A stretch of DNA of 34,110 nucleotides from Metallosphaera yellowstonensis MK1. Its GTDB lineage: Archaea; Thermoproteota; Thermoprotei_A; Sulfolobales; Sulfolobaceae. This document shows, in pieces, positions 17,912 to 26,671 of this stretch. Made by a program: the position numbers and the translations under genes. The notes beneath the pieces are model-generated. The model was given only the letters and a program-made list of their open reading frames with translations, made no database searches and was not told the origin of the DNA. Location: the NCBI RefSeq assembly GCF_000243315.1, contig NZ_JH597761.1, positions 934,844-968,953 of the forward strand, given 5' to 3'. How positions within the stretch are numbered: the first letter of the stretch is position 1; every line of letters starts with the position of its first letter.

Positions 17912-18349
17912 TTTCTTGACTTCTTCCAAGGCCTTATCTGCGTGCTCCTCGGCCTTCTTTAGGTTTCTGAGGACTGATACCACTTTGCCCTCCCTGTCTA
18001 TTATGAAGGTTACCCTCTGGGCACTGCTTCCCTTCTCGTTGAGGACTCCGTACGTAGACGAAATCGCCTTATCCTTGTCCGAGACTACGGGGAACTTAGC
18101 TCCGTACTTCTCTGCGAACCTCTTTTGTGTTTCCACAGAGTCCACGCTCACACCAAGGATCTCTGCCCCCAGATTGACGAATTGCTCGTAGAGCTCTACG
18201 AACCTCTGTATCTCCCTCGTGCAGCCAGGCGTAAATGACTTGGGATAAAAGTAGAGTATCACCTTCTTCCCCTTAAGTTGGGATAGCCTCACCCTTCCCT
18301 TGCTAGAGTCAGCCTCGAAGTCGGGTGCAAGCTGGTTTGGTTCTATCAT
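17903..18349 (-). CDS. bcp: Peroxiredoxin of the Bcp/PrxQ type
   Basis: Thioredoxin-fold peroxidase reducing hydrogen peroxide and organic peroxides. At 148 residues it has LAPDFEADSSKG, the active site PKSFTPGCTREI (peroxidatic Cys within the T-P-G-C-T motif), LGVSVDSVETQKRFAEKYGAKFPVVSDKD and RVTFIIDREGKV. This is the only cysteine, so resolution must use an external thiol (1-Cys mechanism), as in some Sulfolobales Bcp proteins. The promoter is the CTTTTAAG box at 18373-18380, which also fits ppcA in the other direction. The start ATG 18349 is 27 bp from it. Confidence 0.93.
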   Translation of the reverse strand: MIEPNQLAPDFEADSSKGRVRLSQLKGKKVILYFYPKSFTPGCTREIQRFVELYEQFVNLGAEILGVSVDSVETQKRFAEKYGAKFPVVSDKDKAISSTYGVLNEKGSSAQRVTFIIDREGKVVSVLRNLKKAEEHADKALEEVKKLP

Positions 18350-18372
18350 GTTCTAAACCTTGCTGTGATAAC

Positions 18373-18380
18373 CTTAAAAG
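18373..18380. promoter_or_regulatory. Single TATA box apparently shared by bcp and ppcA
   Basis: CTTAAAAG on the + strand (CTTTTAAG on the -) sits in the 52-bp gap between two divergent start codons. Its centre is 27.5 bp from bcp ATG 18349 and 25.5 bp from ppcA ATG 18402. No other AT-rich box lies in the gap, so one TBP site may serve both leaderless genes. Confidence 0.55.
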
Positions 18381-18401
18381 CGTTCTTCGTAACAACGACC
18401 C

Positions 18402-19928
18402 ATGAGAAAGTTACCGCGGACCATGTCCACTCAACACCCAGATAACGCCAGAGTTCCAGAGTGGGCTAGGAGGGAGGTAATAGAGGGAGACGATGAAGTG
18501 CTAGAGGCCTACTTCGCCTACTCCTCCCTGGGGGTTCACGAGGTTATGTGGGACGCTGAGGGAAAGGATGTAGATACTCACGTAGTGAGAAAACTCTTCT
18601 CTTCTTTTCAAGATTATTTCAGAGAGAACGTACTTGGGGAAGACATATTCTTGACCTACAGGCTACCAAACCCAAAGATAGAGGGGGCAGAGAGGAAAGT
18701 GTTCGCCGAGACCATGGAGAGCGTACCCATAACCTTCGACGTCGCTGAGAAATTTTACGGGAAGAGGGTCGTGCCCGTATTCGAGGTCATCCTTCCCTTC
18801 ACCACGGAGGCCATGGATCTCATATCCGTGGCGAGGTACTATGAAAGGGCGGTGGCTGCTGAAGAGGACATAGAGCTCTACGATGGAGTTCGCGTGCGAG
18901 ATCTAGTGGGTGAGATCTATCCCAAGAAGATTGAGGTGATCCCCCTCATAGAGGACAGGGACTCCCTATTTAAGACCGGGGAGATCTTAGAGGGTTACTT
19001 CAAGGCTGTGAAGCCCAGCTACATGAGGGTTTTCATAGCAAGGTCAGATCCAGCCATGAACTACGGAATGTTAAGTGCAGTCCTCCTGGCCAAGTACGCC
19101 CTTAGCTCAACAGAGAAGTTCTCCAAGAAGGTCGGTATACCCGTCTTCCCCATCATAGGAGTGGGCTCGCTCCCCTTCAGGGGACATCTTAGCCCGGAGA
19201 ATTATATCAAGGTCTCTGAGGAATACTTGGGGGTCCATACTTTTACTGTCCAATCTGCATTCAAGTACGACTATCCACAGGAGAAGGTGAGAGAGGCCAT
19301 ATCCTTCCTTAACTCTCTACCGCAAAGGGAGCCAAGGATCCTGGACGAAAGGGAAGAAAAGATTCTCAAAGGGATAGTTGGAAAATATACGTCAAGGTAT
19401 CAGCCCACAATAGAGTCCATGGCAGACCTCATCAACAGGGTGTCACTCACTATACCACCCAGGAGGGCCAGGAAGCTCCACATAAGCCTGTTCGGCTACG
19501 CCAGGAGCACCGGAAGGGTTACGTTGCCCAGGGCCATCACTTTTGTAGGTGCACTTTACAGTATTGGGATTCCTCCTGAGATAATTGGCGTGGCCTCCTT
19601 GTCTGGACTCAACCAGGAGGAGTGGGAGGTCCTGGGGGAGAACTATAAGTATATGAGACATGATTTAAGCGAAGCCTCTAAGTTCTTCAGCTGGAACTCC
19701 CTAGACCTGATATCTAGCTGGATCGGGGAAGAGGTGATTAAGTCCCTGAGAGAGGACGTGAAGTTCCTGGAGGACAATCTGGGAGTAAGGGTAGGGCCTA
19801 AGGACTACGAGTCAAAGAAACACACTCTCCTCTCTGAGCTCCTCATCCTAGCCCTCAGGGAGGGGAGAATAAACGAAGCCAGAGAGTACATAAGGGAAAT
19901 GGCCATGATCAGGAGGTCAATTGGATGA
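18402..19928 (+). CDS. ppcA: Archaeal-type PEP carboxylase
   Basis: Converts phosphoenolpyruvate and bicarbonate to oxaloacetate, feeding the citric-acid and autotrophic cycles. The 508-residue length and start ([20 protein letters not shown]) are those of the archaeal PpcA family (about 500 residues), not the 900-residue bacterial enzyme. Family motifs include the catalytic [57 protein letters not shown] and the late [18 protein letters not shown]. In autotrophic Sulfolobales it lies downstream of the 3-hydroxypropionate/4-hydroxybutyrate cycle. The start is leaderless from the 18373-18380 box. The 3' end overlaps the amidase gene by 12 bp. Confidence 0.96.
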   Translation: MRKLPRTMSTQHPDNARVPEWARREVIEGDDEVLEAYFAYSSLGVHEVMWDAEGKDVDTHVVRKLFSSFQDYFRENVLGEDIFLTYRLPNPKIEGAERKVFAETMESVPITFDVAEKFYGKRVVPVFEVILPFTTEAMDLISVARYYERAVAAEEDIELYDGVRVRDLVGEIYPKKIEVIPLIEDRDSLFKTGEILEGYFKAVKPSYMRVFIARSDPAMNYGMLSAVLLAKYALSSTEKFSKKVGIPVFPIIGVGSLPFRGHLSPENYIKVSEEYLGVHTFTVQSAFKYDYPQEKVREAISFLNSLPQREPRILDEREEKILKGIVGKYTSRYQPTIESMADLINRVSLTIPPRRARKLHISLFGYARSTGRVTLPRAITFVGALYSIGIPPEIIGVASLSGLNQEEWEVLGENYKYMRHDLSEASKFFSWNSLDLISSWIGEEVIKSLREDVKFLEDNLGVRVGPKDYESKKHTLLSELLILALREGRINEAREYIREMAMIRRSIG

Positions 19929-21086
19929 GATGAGGTATTTGGCCACGTCCAATACAGTTCCGTCTCTGTACGGGGGTCCACTAACCATCAGACCTACGGG
20001 TAGCCCTTCAAGCTCCAGGAAAGGAATACTTATTGATGGGGCCCCCACTAAGTTGAAAAGCTCGGTTATTCCCACCAACTTATCCCTGAACTCTTTCTCC
20101 TTCCCCAAGACATCGTGGATCTTTGGGGCCACCATCTTTGTAGTGGGAGATAGTACCACGTCTACATCCTTGAAGACCCCCACATACTCCTCAAGGAGAA
20201 GCCTCCTTTTCCTAAGGGAGTTAATATAGTCTACCGCAGTGACCGAAAGACCTGAAGATAACACCTCACGTACATCAGGGAAGTACTCCTGAGCTCTGGA
20301 GTTCAGCCAGTCCATATGGTATGACGCCCCCTCGCTCACGGCAATTGTTCTCCTCACTTTTCCTCCTTCTTTCTCTAGGTTGGGGAGACTTACCTTTACT
20401 ATGTCGAGACCAAATTCTTCCACCCTATCCCTCAGCTTCACTGACACTTCATCTTCACCAAACATAAAGAGACCTGCCCTTATCTTAGTCCCTCCCTTGC
20501 TCATGAACACTTTCCTAGTCTCCACTGGAGTTACGTTCACCACCACCCTCCATAAGACCTCGAAGTCCCTTGTCAGGAACCCTATGGTGTCTAGGGTCCA
20601 ACTGAACGGAATTACCCCAGATTTGGGTAGTATACCTGTGGTAGGTTTGTAACCTATCACCCCACAAAGGGAGGCAGGTATCCTCACAGATCCTCCAGTG
20701 TCCGTTCCCACACCTACGTCCACGATTCCTAGCCCCACGGCCACCGCAGATCCACCGCTGGAACCCCCGCTTATCCTCTCTGGATCCCTAGGATTTCTGG
20801 CGGGACCGGCTATGGAAGAGGTGTTTGTCGCACCTACAGCGAACTCGTGGGTGTTGGTCTTGCCTAAAATGGTTCCACCCAATTCCAAGACTCTCTTTAC
20901 CACCCACGCGTCATTCTTTGGTACGTAATTTGAGAGGATCCTCGAGCCAGCGGTAGTCCTGATCCCTGCGGTCTCTATAATATCCTTGATCCCAAAGGTC
21001 AGTCCGCTGAGTGGACCAGCCTTATTACCCTTCTCTTGTATAGTTATGAAAGGGGCGTATCTGGAATTCAATTTCTCTAACGACAT
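19917..21086 (-). CDS. Amidase-signature hydrolase
   Basis: 389-residue member of the amidase signature family (GatA-like fold). The Ser-cisSer-Lys triad is visible: Lys in [12 protein letters not shown], the cis-Ser in [13 protein letters not shown] and the nucleophile in [23 protein letters not shown]. It is shorter than GatA (about 470-480), lacking part of the C-terminal region. No gatB or gatC is nearby, so a free amidase acting on small amides is more likely than tRNA amidation. Substrate unknown. ATG 21086 is the start. It lies 23 bp after the 143-aa gene on the same strand, so the three minus-strand genes 22085-19917 probably form an operon. Confidence 0.88.
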   Translation of the reverse strand: MSLEKLNSRYAPFITIQEKGNKAGPLSGLTFGIKDIIETAGIRTTAGSRILSNYVPKNDAWVVKRVLELGGTILGKTNTHEFAVGATNTSSIAGPARNPRDPERISGGSSGGSAVAVGLGIVDVGVGTDTGGSVRIPASLCGVIGYKPTTGILPKSGVIPFSWTLDTIGFLTRDFEVLWRVVVNVTPVETRKVFMSKGGTKIRAGLFMFGEDEVSVKLRDRVEEFGLDIVKVSLPNLEKEGGKVRRTIAVSEGASYHMDWLNSRAQEYFPDVREVLSSGLSVTAVDYINSLRKRRLLLEEYVGVFKDVDVVLSPTTKMVAPKIHDVLGKEKEFRDKLVGITELFNLVGAPSISIPFLELEGLPVGLMVSGPPYRDGTVLDVAKYLISSN

Positions 21087-21109
21087 CCTCGGTCACACAG
21101 GGGAGGGGT

Positions 21110-21541
21110 TCAGGTAGGCTCGTTGAGCTTAAGTCTCCCGAGCTCATTTAATACCTTCTCCACAAACAAATCGATTTCCTCCCTTTTAACACCTCTCCTC
21201 TCAGCCTCCTGGATAACCAGATCCTCTACCGCCGAATAGTTTTTCAATTCCTCGTTGAGTTTCCTCCAGGGAACACCCTTGAGCGATCGGGCTATCCTCT
21301 CGTCGAAGGGTAACCTCCCTTCCATCATCAGGACTGCTATTATGGGATAGCCCACATAATGTCTGAACTTAGTCCCATTATCATCACTATAGGCTAGGTC
21401 ACCCTTAACCCAGACTTCATATTCTCTGTCGCCTTCAGACGACCTCACTCTGTACTTCTCTCCCTCTTTCCTTATCCTACCATCGGCTATGGAACCCAGG
21501 GCCTCCAACACCTTTATTCTGGGAGGTCTCTTAAGCCTCAA
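21110..21541 (-). CDS. Hypothetical protein, 143 aa
   Basis: Family not recognised. It is a charged, probably cytosolic protein with no cysteine or membrane span. The first 60 residues look like beta strands (RIRKEGEKYRVRSSEGDREYEVWVKGDLAY), the middle carries GYPIIAVLMMEGRLPFDERIARSLKGVPW, and the end is helical. The start is TTG 21541, overlapping the end of the upstream membrane-protein gene by 11 bp, so it is translated by coupling. The amidase follows by 23 bp. A function linked to either neighbour is only a guess. Confidence 0.65.
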   Translation of the reverse strand: MRLKRPPRIKVLEALGSIADGRIRKEGEKYRVRSSEGDREYEVWVKGDLAYSDDNGTKFRHYVGYPIIAVLMMEGRLPFDERIARSLKGVPWRKLNEELKNYSAVEDLVIQEAERRGVKREEIDLFVEKVLNELGRLKLNEPT

Positions 21542-22085
21542 CTACTTCACCTCCCGAGATTAGGGAACCGAAGGAAGTTGCCCATATTAGATCGGGTAGA
21601 ACTATGAACCTCTCAACCCCTCCAGGACCCAAGGTTCCAAATATCTTGAAGACGAAGAGAGCCAGAGAGATCAAGGAGGTCAACCCCAAGATCGGGAAGA
21701 GAACCCTCACACTCCCCCTCACCATCCTTGTAGCCGGAAAAGAGGCCAACGAGGAGAAGAGGAATGCCAACAGAGCCGAGATCAGGTGAGGGGGCCCCGT
21801 GGTTTCAGGGAATATCCCAACCCCGATCATACCTAGCCCACCTATCACGAAAAGGGTCGTCAGTGACTTCCTCCCTATGAGTATTCCGCTCATTAGCACG
21901 AGGATCCCTAAGGCTATGACAGACCCGTTGAAGATGAAGGACGTCGGTCCAACTCCTAGGTCGCTAATATAATTGTAATTTAAGTTATATCCCTTGTAAA
22001 GCTCCTCTGCCAAAAGGGTGAACGCCCAGAACTGTGTAGTTCCTACGACGAGGAGAACGCCGGATAACCTGACTCTTCTGTTCAT
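21531..22085 (-). CDS. DUF998-like membrane protein
   Basis: 184 residues with about six hydrophobic segments: VRLSGVLLVVGTTQFWAFTLLAEEL, FIFNGSVIALGILVLMSGILI, LTTLFVIGGLGMIGVGIFP, HLISALLAFLFSSLASFPATR, VLFPILGLTSLISLALFVFKI, and the end. The pattern NYNYISDLGVGP after helix 1 and GIFPE(x)TGPPHLISA is typical of the DUF998 family. The role is unknown. I start at ATG 22085 (MNRRVRLSG) because TTTTAA lies about 27 bp upstream. The longer frame to 22187 adds a charged 34-residue leader with no support. Confidence 0.75.
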   Translation of the reverse strand: MNRRVRLSGVLLVVGTTQFWAFTLLAEELYKGYNLNYNYISDLGVGPTSFIFNGSVIALGILVLMSGILIGRKSLTTLFVIGGLGMIGVGIFPETTGPPHLISALLAFLFSSLASFPATRMVRGSVRVLFPILGLTSLISLALFVFKIFGTLGPGGVERFIVLPDLIWATSFGSLISGGEVVEA

Positions 22086-22718
22086 ATTTTTACTTACTTG
22101 TTCAAAAGTTAAAACCCTTGAAGACCTGAGGTCTAGACGTTTACGAGAGAGGACAGATTCAACGAGCGCCTCCAGTGAGGAACTCACTAGATTTCAGGGA
22201 CAGTGGCGAGGGCCCACAGAAGAAACGCGGAGTTTTACTGGAACGCCATTGGTAAGGGTAAGTGTGACCGATGAGCCTCATGAACGGAGGGTTAGGCATT
22301 CAAGGTAGAATCGTCCCTCCTAGGGACTCCCTTCTTAGCTCGCGCTCCCTACTCTCGCTCCTTCGTGGTACGCCTAAAGGAATACGTAGTCGCGAGCCCT
22401 CTTCGAGCTCAGGGGAACGTGACCCGCTCACTGAGGGACCGGATAAACGAGGAGCTCCAACACCGGTCATTGCATTACGTCTTTCTTACAGGGTGATACC
22501 CATGGGAAAATCTCGTTAGCTGGTAATTCAAATTACGCGTAGGCGAATTCCTCACAAACGTCCTAATTTATTGACGTAGTTGAGGAACTCAGTTAACAGT
22601 AAACCACTAAATCTTCCCCTCAACACTCAAATGTGATGATGAGCCTTACAAGGGCAGAACAGTGACGATATTAACTCACTGATTTACTTAGGTTTAAAAT
22701 GTCATGGGAGAATTTCAT
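22086..22718. other. 633-bp intergenic region
   Basis: No supported protein gene. Bases 22300-22490 are GC-rich. One + frame (…SFVVRLKEYVVASPLRAQGNVTRSLRDRINEELQHRSLHYVF…) looks like a fragment of a lost gene, without start or family. Bases 22636-22682 match the box C/D guide RNA layout. TTTAAA at 22693-22698 is the probable TATA box of the next gene. Confidence 0.5.
22632..22686 (+). ncRNA. Candidate box C/D methylation-guide sRNA
   Basis: In order: C box ATGATGA (22636-22642), 12-nt spacer, D'-like CAGA (22655-22658), 3-nt loop, C'-like GTGACGA (22662-22668), 10-nt spacer, D box CTGA (22679-22682). Spacers of 10-12 nt and a total near 50 nt match archaeal C/D sRNAs. D' and C' are imperfect, and no rRNA or tRNA target was identified. 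Confidence 0.4.
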
Positions 22719-23090
22719 ATGTGGATGGAGTACAAGTACTTTGACCTTAAAACCGCCAAGGAGCTCCTCCCGTGGGTCAGGGAGAAACTTAAAGAGCTCA
22801 GAGAGGCCCACTTGAACGCCGAGAGGGCACTCCTGAGCGGAAAGAAAGAATTCATAGAGCACTACTCCCTGAAGGTAGACTCAGTGGTCAGGGACATAAC
22901 GGAAAAGGGGATCATAATTAGGGACGTCTCACTAGGCTTGGTGGACTTTCCAGCTGTCATAAACGATAGGCCTGCATACCTCTGTTGGAAGGCAGACGAA
23001 GACGACATAAGGTACTGGCATTACGTTGAGGAAGGGTTTGCAGGGAGAAAGAGACTCACAGGGAGTGAGAACATCCTAAGTTATCAATAA
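22719..23090 (+). CDS. DUF2203 family protein
   Basis: Small cytosolic protein (123 residues) of the DUF2203 family, function unknown. The family signature is clear: KYFDLKTAKELLPWVREKLKELRE at the N-terminus, then GIIIRDVSLGLVDFPAVINDRPAYLCWKADEDDIRYWHYVEEGFAGRK. The conserved CW…WH residues suggest a binding site. TTTAAA at 22693-22698 lies about 24 bp before ATG 22719, giving a leaderless start (MWMEYKYFDL). ATG 22704 is possible but lies too close to the box. Confidence 0.82.
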   Translation: MWMEYKYFDLKTAKELLPWVREKLKELREAHLNAERALLSGKKEFIEHYSLKVDSVVRDITEKGIIIRDVSLGLVDFPAVINDRPAYLCWKADEDDIRYWHYVEEGFAGRKRLTGSENILSYQ

Positions 23091-23206
23091 TTCCCAGAAG
23101 TGCCAGCCTATTAGGTCTAACCGCTAACAGGATCACTTAGTTCCAAAAGTCCACTATCCGCTTCCAAAAGGTTCCTCTTATGCCGGTGATTAATGCACAA
23201 GAAATT

Positions 23207-23280
23207 AATTTCAGCATTTATGGGATTTTCCCTTAGGTACCACCCTGTAATCTAGGCGAAATCTAATAACTGCTGAAATT
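23207..23280. repeat. Small inverted-repeat element, copy 1
   Basis: AATTTCAGCA (23207-23216) and TGCTGAAATT (23271-23280) are perfect 10-bp inverted repeats flanking 54 bp. The inner part (TTTCCCTTA…CCCTGTAATC…AAATCTA.TAACTG) is closely matched at 31175-31232. It lies in the gap after the DUF2203 gene. A miniature mobile element or structured RNA is possible. Confidence 0.5.
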
Positions 23281-23306
23281 TCTCGAGTTCAGACGGGCCA
23301 TTCGGG

Positions 23307-24701
23307 CTAAGAATCTCTCACCTTAAAGTACTTCAGTATATTCTCCCTGTGGATCAACTTGCACACGTCTTTCTTGACGTACACTATTCCTGTTCCCTTC
23401 CTTATCACTCTCCCAATAACTCTTGGTTCCAGTCCATCTCTCTGCAGTCTTTGGGCCACATTATCAATTACTTTCCTAGAAGCAAACAAAACTGTAGCCC
23501 CGTTGGTTCCAGCAGTGGAGTTTGGAATTATGAAGTTCTCCGTTGCAAATTCACAGATGTCCCTGTCCACTACTGGTATGTCATAGAGTTCCACGTCGAC
23601 CTTAGCCTTATCGGCGAACTCCTTTATTACAAATATTCCCGGACCAGTGACATCTGTGGTCATGGCCACGTGAGAGTCCTTGTCAAACGTTCCCCCGAAC
23701 TCAGGAAGATGCTCGTATATAACCTTCGCCGTCGCAAAGTTAGGAACTGACATGTACCTGAGGGCCTTGCTCTTAACCTCCTCGACCTTCCCGAGGGTGA
23801 TACCTCTAGACTCCATTAGCTCCAATAACTCTGGTACTGTCAGAAGCCACATGTGAACGTTTATTGGGGTCAGCTCTCCAACTGGCCTAGTTACCAGGAT
23901 CTCCATTCCCTCGTCTACTCTGTCGTAAAAGGTTGGCAACTCGTGATCTGACCTACCTATGATCGTAGCACCTATCATCAGGGTTCCAGTGCTGGGCTGT
24001 ACTTCATCAATGACTGGTACGTTGTATCTTCTGGAGAAGTTCTCGAAGTTCCTCATCAATTTCTCCTTGAGCTCAGGATCAGGTGCGTCAGCCACCGGGA
24101 TCATCTTGAGGTCCTGAAACGCTCCCTTGGTGAAGAGATCGTTAAGGGAGTTTGAGACCCCAACGTCAACCTGCATTTGTGTACCCGGATCCTCAAGGGG
24201 ATCAACAATCTGTATGGTGTCGTTGTTGGCCAAGGTGTAAGACTTTAGCCTCCCTCCGTCCAGCTTTATGAGGTCTAGCACCGCCACCTCTCCCCTAGGG
24301 TTGGTGGTAACTATGGAGTGCCCTTTTCCTACGACGAGCCTCCTCCTCGTCTTCACGCCCGTGTAGACTCTCATGAGGAACTCAGCGAATTTCTCTGGGT
24401 TACCGGCAGTCTCTTGATTGACTTGGATCAGACTCACGGCCCTGTCGGCGTCGAATTCTCCTCCGTTTATAACCCTTTTTAAGGTCTCACTCTCCCTGCT
24501 GATGAAGATGTCCGTATCCTCCCTGGGCATAAGCTCTATGTTGTTCTCCAATAGTTTCGCCCTAATCTTCTCCAGGGCCGGGTAGACCGTGTCTATCAGA
24601 TCCACCTTTACCGCACAACCGGTTGCCAGCGAAAGCGGGTTCAGTCCCATTCTCTTGTACTTTGCCAAGTTATCCCTGAATCTCTCGAATAGATCGGTCA
24701 T
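23307..24701 (-). CDS. SelD-related protein, putative sulfur metabolism
   Basis: 464 residues related to the AIR synthase/selenophosphate synthase (SelD) fold and of the SelD-like type found in Sulfolobales, thought to act in sulfur metabolism. Visible: TGCAVKVDL near residue 28 (compare the Cys of SelD), [34 protein letters not shown], the Gly-rich [25 protein letters not shown] and [21 protein letters not shown]. The organism is not expected to make selenoproteins, so a thiophosphate or persulfide role is inferred. ATG 24701 follows a TTTTTAAA box by about 37 bp (short leader). It is divergent from a rhodanese gene, which supports sulfur transfer. Confidence 0.8.
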   Translation of the reverse strand: MTDLFERFRDNLAKYKRMGLNPLSLATGCAVKVDLIDTVYPALEKIRAKLLENNIELMPREDTDIFISRESETLKRVINGGEFDADRAVSLIQVNQETAGNPEKFAEFLMRVYTGVKTRRRLVVGKGHSIVTTNPRGEVAVLDLIKLDGGRLKSYTLANNDTIQIVDPLEDPGTQMQVDVGVSNSLNDLFTKGAFQDLKMIPVADAPDPELKEKLMRNFENFSRRYNVPVIDEVQPSTGTLMIGATIIGRSDHELPTFYDRVDEGMEILVTRPVGELTPINVHMWLLTVPELLELMESRGITLGKVEEVKSKALRYMSVPNFATAKVIYEHLPEFGGTFDKDSHVAMTTDVTGPGIFVIKEFADKAKVDVELYDIPVVDRDICEFATENFIIPNSTAGTNGATVLFASRKVIDNVAQRLQRDGLEPRVIGRVIRKGTGIVYVKKDVCKLIHRENILKYFKVRDS

Positions 24702-24838
24702 CGTTAACTACACAATTACACTTCTCTGGCGTCATTTTAAAAACTTACCTTAGACGTGAAATCTTTAAATAAAACCATTTAATTTATTTTAGAGTAATTT
24801 TTACCACTTAGGTATTAGAACAAATCAAAAGGAAAATA

Positions 24839-24844
24839 TTTAAA
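24839..24844 (+). promoter_or_regulatory. TATA box of the rhodanese gene
   Basis: TTTAAA within AATATTTAAACC is centred 25.5 bp before ATG 24867, predicting a leaderless mRNA. Confidence 0.6.
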
Positions 24845-24866
24845 CCCCCTTTAACGATGTTAACGT

Positions 24867-25268
24867 ATGCAGATTATAGAGCAGTACTCGACTCCGTTTT
24901 ACAAGAATGTTGTGGACATGCCTCCGTCCATGGTGAGGAGACTCTGGAAGAGGAACCAGTTGCTCCTTTTGGACATAAGGACACCAGAGGAGTATGTGGA
25001 CCATCACATACCTGGTGCCCTCCTAATACCCATGGACTACCTTGAGGTACTTTCAGAGTACTTCAGCGACAAGGAAGTTGCTGTGATATGCGAGCACGGC
25101 AACAGGGCTAGGGTGGCTACCTATGGGATGCCACACCTCTATAAGAAGAGAGCAGTGTACATGATAGGAGGGATGGCCCTGTGGATGTCCATGGGTTATG
25201 AAATAGTGCGAGGGATGGACGAGAACGGACTACTATGGGAGAAGTGGCTTGACGAGAAGTTAAAGTGA
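24867..25268 (+). CDS. Single-domain rhodanese (sulfurtransferase)
   Basis: 133 residues, one rhodanese fold. LLLLDIRTPEEYVDHHIPGALLIPMDYL is the CH2A/CH2 region, VAVICEHGNRARVAT the active-site loop with the persulfide-forming Cys75, and VYMIGGMALWMSMGYEIVRG the C-terminal signature. It would carry sulfane sulfur in the cytosol. It is transcribed away from the SelD-related gene across a 165-bp shared promoter region, a pairing that suggests a joint sulfur-trafficking role. Confidence 0.92.
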   Translation: MQIIEQYSTPFYKNVVDMPPSMVRRLWKRNQLLLLDIRTPEEYVDHHIPGALLIPMDYLEVLSEYFSDKEVAVICEHGNRARVATYGMPHLYKKRAVYMIGGMALWMSMGYEIVRGMDENGLLWEKWLDEKLK

Positions 25269-25372
25269 GCTCCCTTATCTCGAAAGAGGATAAGGACGTA
25301 AGCTCGGAACATACGAGCTCCTATCCCCTGTATGGGATTGAACTCTCTTACGTTTATCTTAACAAGGGGTTC

Positions 25373-25423
25373 AAAGGGGGCGGAAGACTCCATCCGTAAG
25401 GGTGGAGATGGATAGCCCCCTTT
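25373..25423 (+). ncRNA. TnpB guide-RNA-like structure 1
   Basis: A 9-bp outer stem AAAGGGGGC/GCCCCCTTT encloses an 8-bp inner stem CTCCATCC, loop GTAA, GGGTGGAG. The inner hairpin with GNNA loop resembles the 3' end of omega/reRNA scaffolds at the right end of archaeal IS200/IS605 TnpB elements. No tnpB precedes it; the rhodanese gene ends 105 bp upstream. Confidence 0.45.
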
Positions 25424-25463
25424 GTAGTTACATTTAAATGCGTATTTTTCAAATATTCTATTA

Positions 25464-25676
25464 ATGGCAGTCACTGACGGAGTAAGCGTCACTGAGACGC
25501 CTTGGTTAAAGCGAGGGTCTATGTGGTACGCCTCTGCTCCATTCAACAGTCCCATATTGGGATACTGTGGGTTCACATTAGTGCTCGGGGTCGGAACGAC
25601 CCTTAGTGCCTGTGGAGCTGAGACCTCTACCCTTTGGGCAAGCCTCGGCTTTGAAGCAGGAAGCCCTGTCCGTTAG
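25464..25676 (+). pseudogene. Probable TnpB C-terminal remnant
   Basis: 70 codons (MAVTDGVSVTETPWLKRGSMWYASAP…TSTLWASLGFEAGSPVR) resemble only the variable tail that TnpB (OrfB) proteins carry after their zinc finger and RuvC domain. The tail overlaps the scaffold hairpin at its end, as in intact IS605 elements. All catalytic parts are missing. In living elements this region is also transcribed as guide RNA, so it may survive as RNA rather than protein. Confidence 0.45.
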
Positions 25677-25698
25677 GGCGGGGTAGTTCACGAAACTA
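25640..25698 (+). ncRNA. TnpB guide-RNA-like structure 2
   Basis: CCCTGTCC (25664-25671), loop GTTA, GGGCGGGG (25676-25683) make an 8-bp stem with wobble pairs. GAAGCAGGAAGC precedes it and a short TAGTT/AACTA hairpin follows. This is the classic look of an IS200/IS605 right end with its reRNA scaffold. It follows the TnpB-tail remnant. Confidence 0.5.
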
Positions 25699-25920
25699 TC
25701 TCTACTCTTTTTACATACTAACGCGGGCGTCAGCTGAGAGAACGGTGCGAAGTCTAGGACGATGAGGCCGAACTGAAGATCTCGTGGTGGTCAGTCACGA
25801 GATAGGTTCAGGCAGAGCTTCGACTCTCCACAGAGCTACAGCGCAACAAGTGTTCAAACCGACTCAAGGGAACCATAAAATTGATTAAGGTTCAAATAAA
25901 ACGGGTGAAGGGTTTTACAG

Positions 25921-26541
25921 TTGCCCAAGATTCCAGTGAAGGTTGTGACTTGGGCTGACATAGTTAGGCTGTCAGACGAGTTGGCAGAGAAGATAAAGGT
26001 ATCCTACTCTCCAGACGTCATAATAGCAGTAGCTAGGGGAGGATTGGTGCCAGCCAGATTGTTGGCCGACGCCCTAGGTGTGGTAGACGTACTCTCCCTC
26101 AAGGTGGAGCACTGGGTGGTGACTGCTTCCCACACTCCTGAGGCGAGGATAAAGTATCCCTACAAGGTCGATCTGAGCGATAAGAAGGTACTGATAGTTG
26201 ACGACATAACAGATACAGGCGATAGCCTCATTTTGACCAGCAAGTTCGTTACGGAGAACTTCTCGCCTAAAGTCTTAAGGACTGCAACGTTACAACACAT
26301 AGCTTCCTCGTCAAAGTATCAGCCAGACTTCTTCGCCCAGATAATCACTGAATGGGCCTGGTTCATGTACCCCTGGAATTATTGGGAGGACGAAATAAAC
26401 TTGGTTAGGAAGTTGCTCGAGGAGAGGAAGGGCGTAAAGGTCAGTGAGTTGGAGAGGGACTTCGAGGAAAGCTACGGAGTCAGGCCTCCCATAAGCTTGA
26501 ACAAGATTGAGGACGAGATGAGGAGGAGGAGGCTAATTTAG
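25921..26541 (+). CDS. Purine phosphoribosyltransferase (Gpt/Hpt-like)
   Basis: 206-residue type I phosphoribosyltransferase that adds ribose phosphate from PRPP to a base. The PRPP motif is [13 protein letters not shown] (residues 90-102), and [13 protein letters not shown] forms the PPi loop. The extended C-terminal part with [15 protein letters not shown] is typical of the archaeal xanthine/guanine-type subgroup. Base specificity (hypoxanthine, guanine or xanthine) is not settled by sequence. The start TTG 25921 is leaderless, with an AAATAAAA box about 25 bp upstream. Together with the nucleoside hydrolase it suggests nucleoside salvage, though the genes are 20 kb apart. Confidence 0.88.
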   Translation: MPKIPVKVVTWADIVRLSDELAEKIKVSYSPDVIIAVARGGLVPARLLADALGVVDVLSLKVEHWVVTASHTPEARIKYPYKVDLSDKKVLIVDDITDTGDSLILTSKFVTENFSPKVLRTATLQHIASSSKYQPDFFAQIITEWAWFMYPWNYWEDEINLVRKLLEERKGVKVSELERDFEESYGVRPPISLNKIEDEMRRRRLI

Positions 26542-26671
26542 AGGAAAGGCCTAAAGACTATAACATTCCTGCGTAACTTTTAAACATTTTAATCACTTTT
26601 AAATCCAATACGACGTGGGTTATGCTCATATGGTGTTACCAAGGAATTTCCTTTTGATGACCTCCTAACTG

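Larger units (their letters stand above)
25269..25920. other. Intergenic region with TnpB-type scaffolds
   Basis: No intact gene. It contains two TnpB-right-end-like hairpins (25373-25423 and 25664-25683), an apparent TnpB C-terminal coding remnant, and an 8-bp hairpin ATCTCGTG/CACGAGAT (25779-25803). AAATAAAA near 25893-25900 is the likely TATA box for the phosphoribosyltransferase. Confidence 0.5.

Noticed and set aside
22271-22519. 82-codon + strand frame in the 22.1-22.7 kb gap
   Set aside because: Arg/Ser/Pro-rich low-complexity reading in a GC-rich stretch; another frame there looks equally open, and neither has a start signal.
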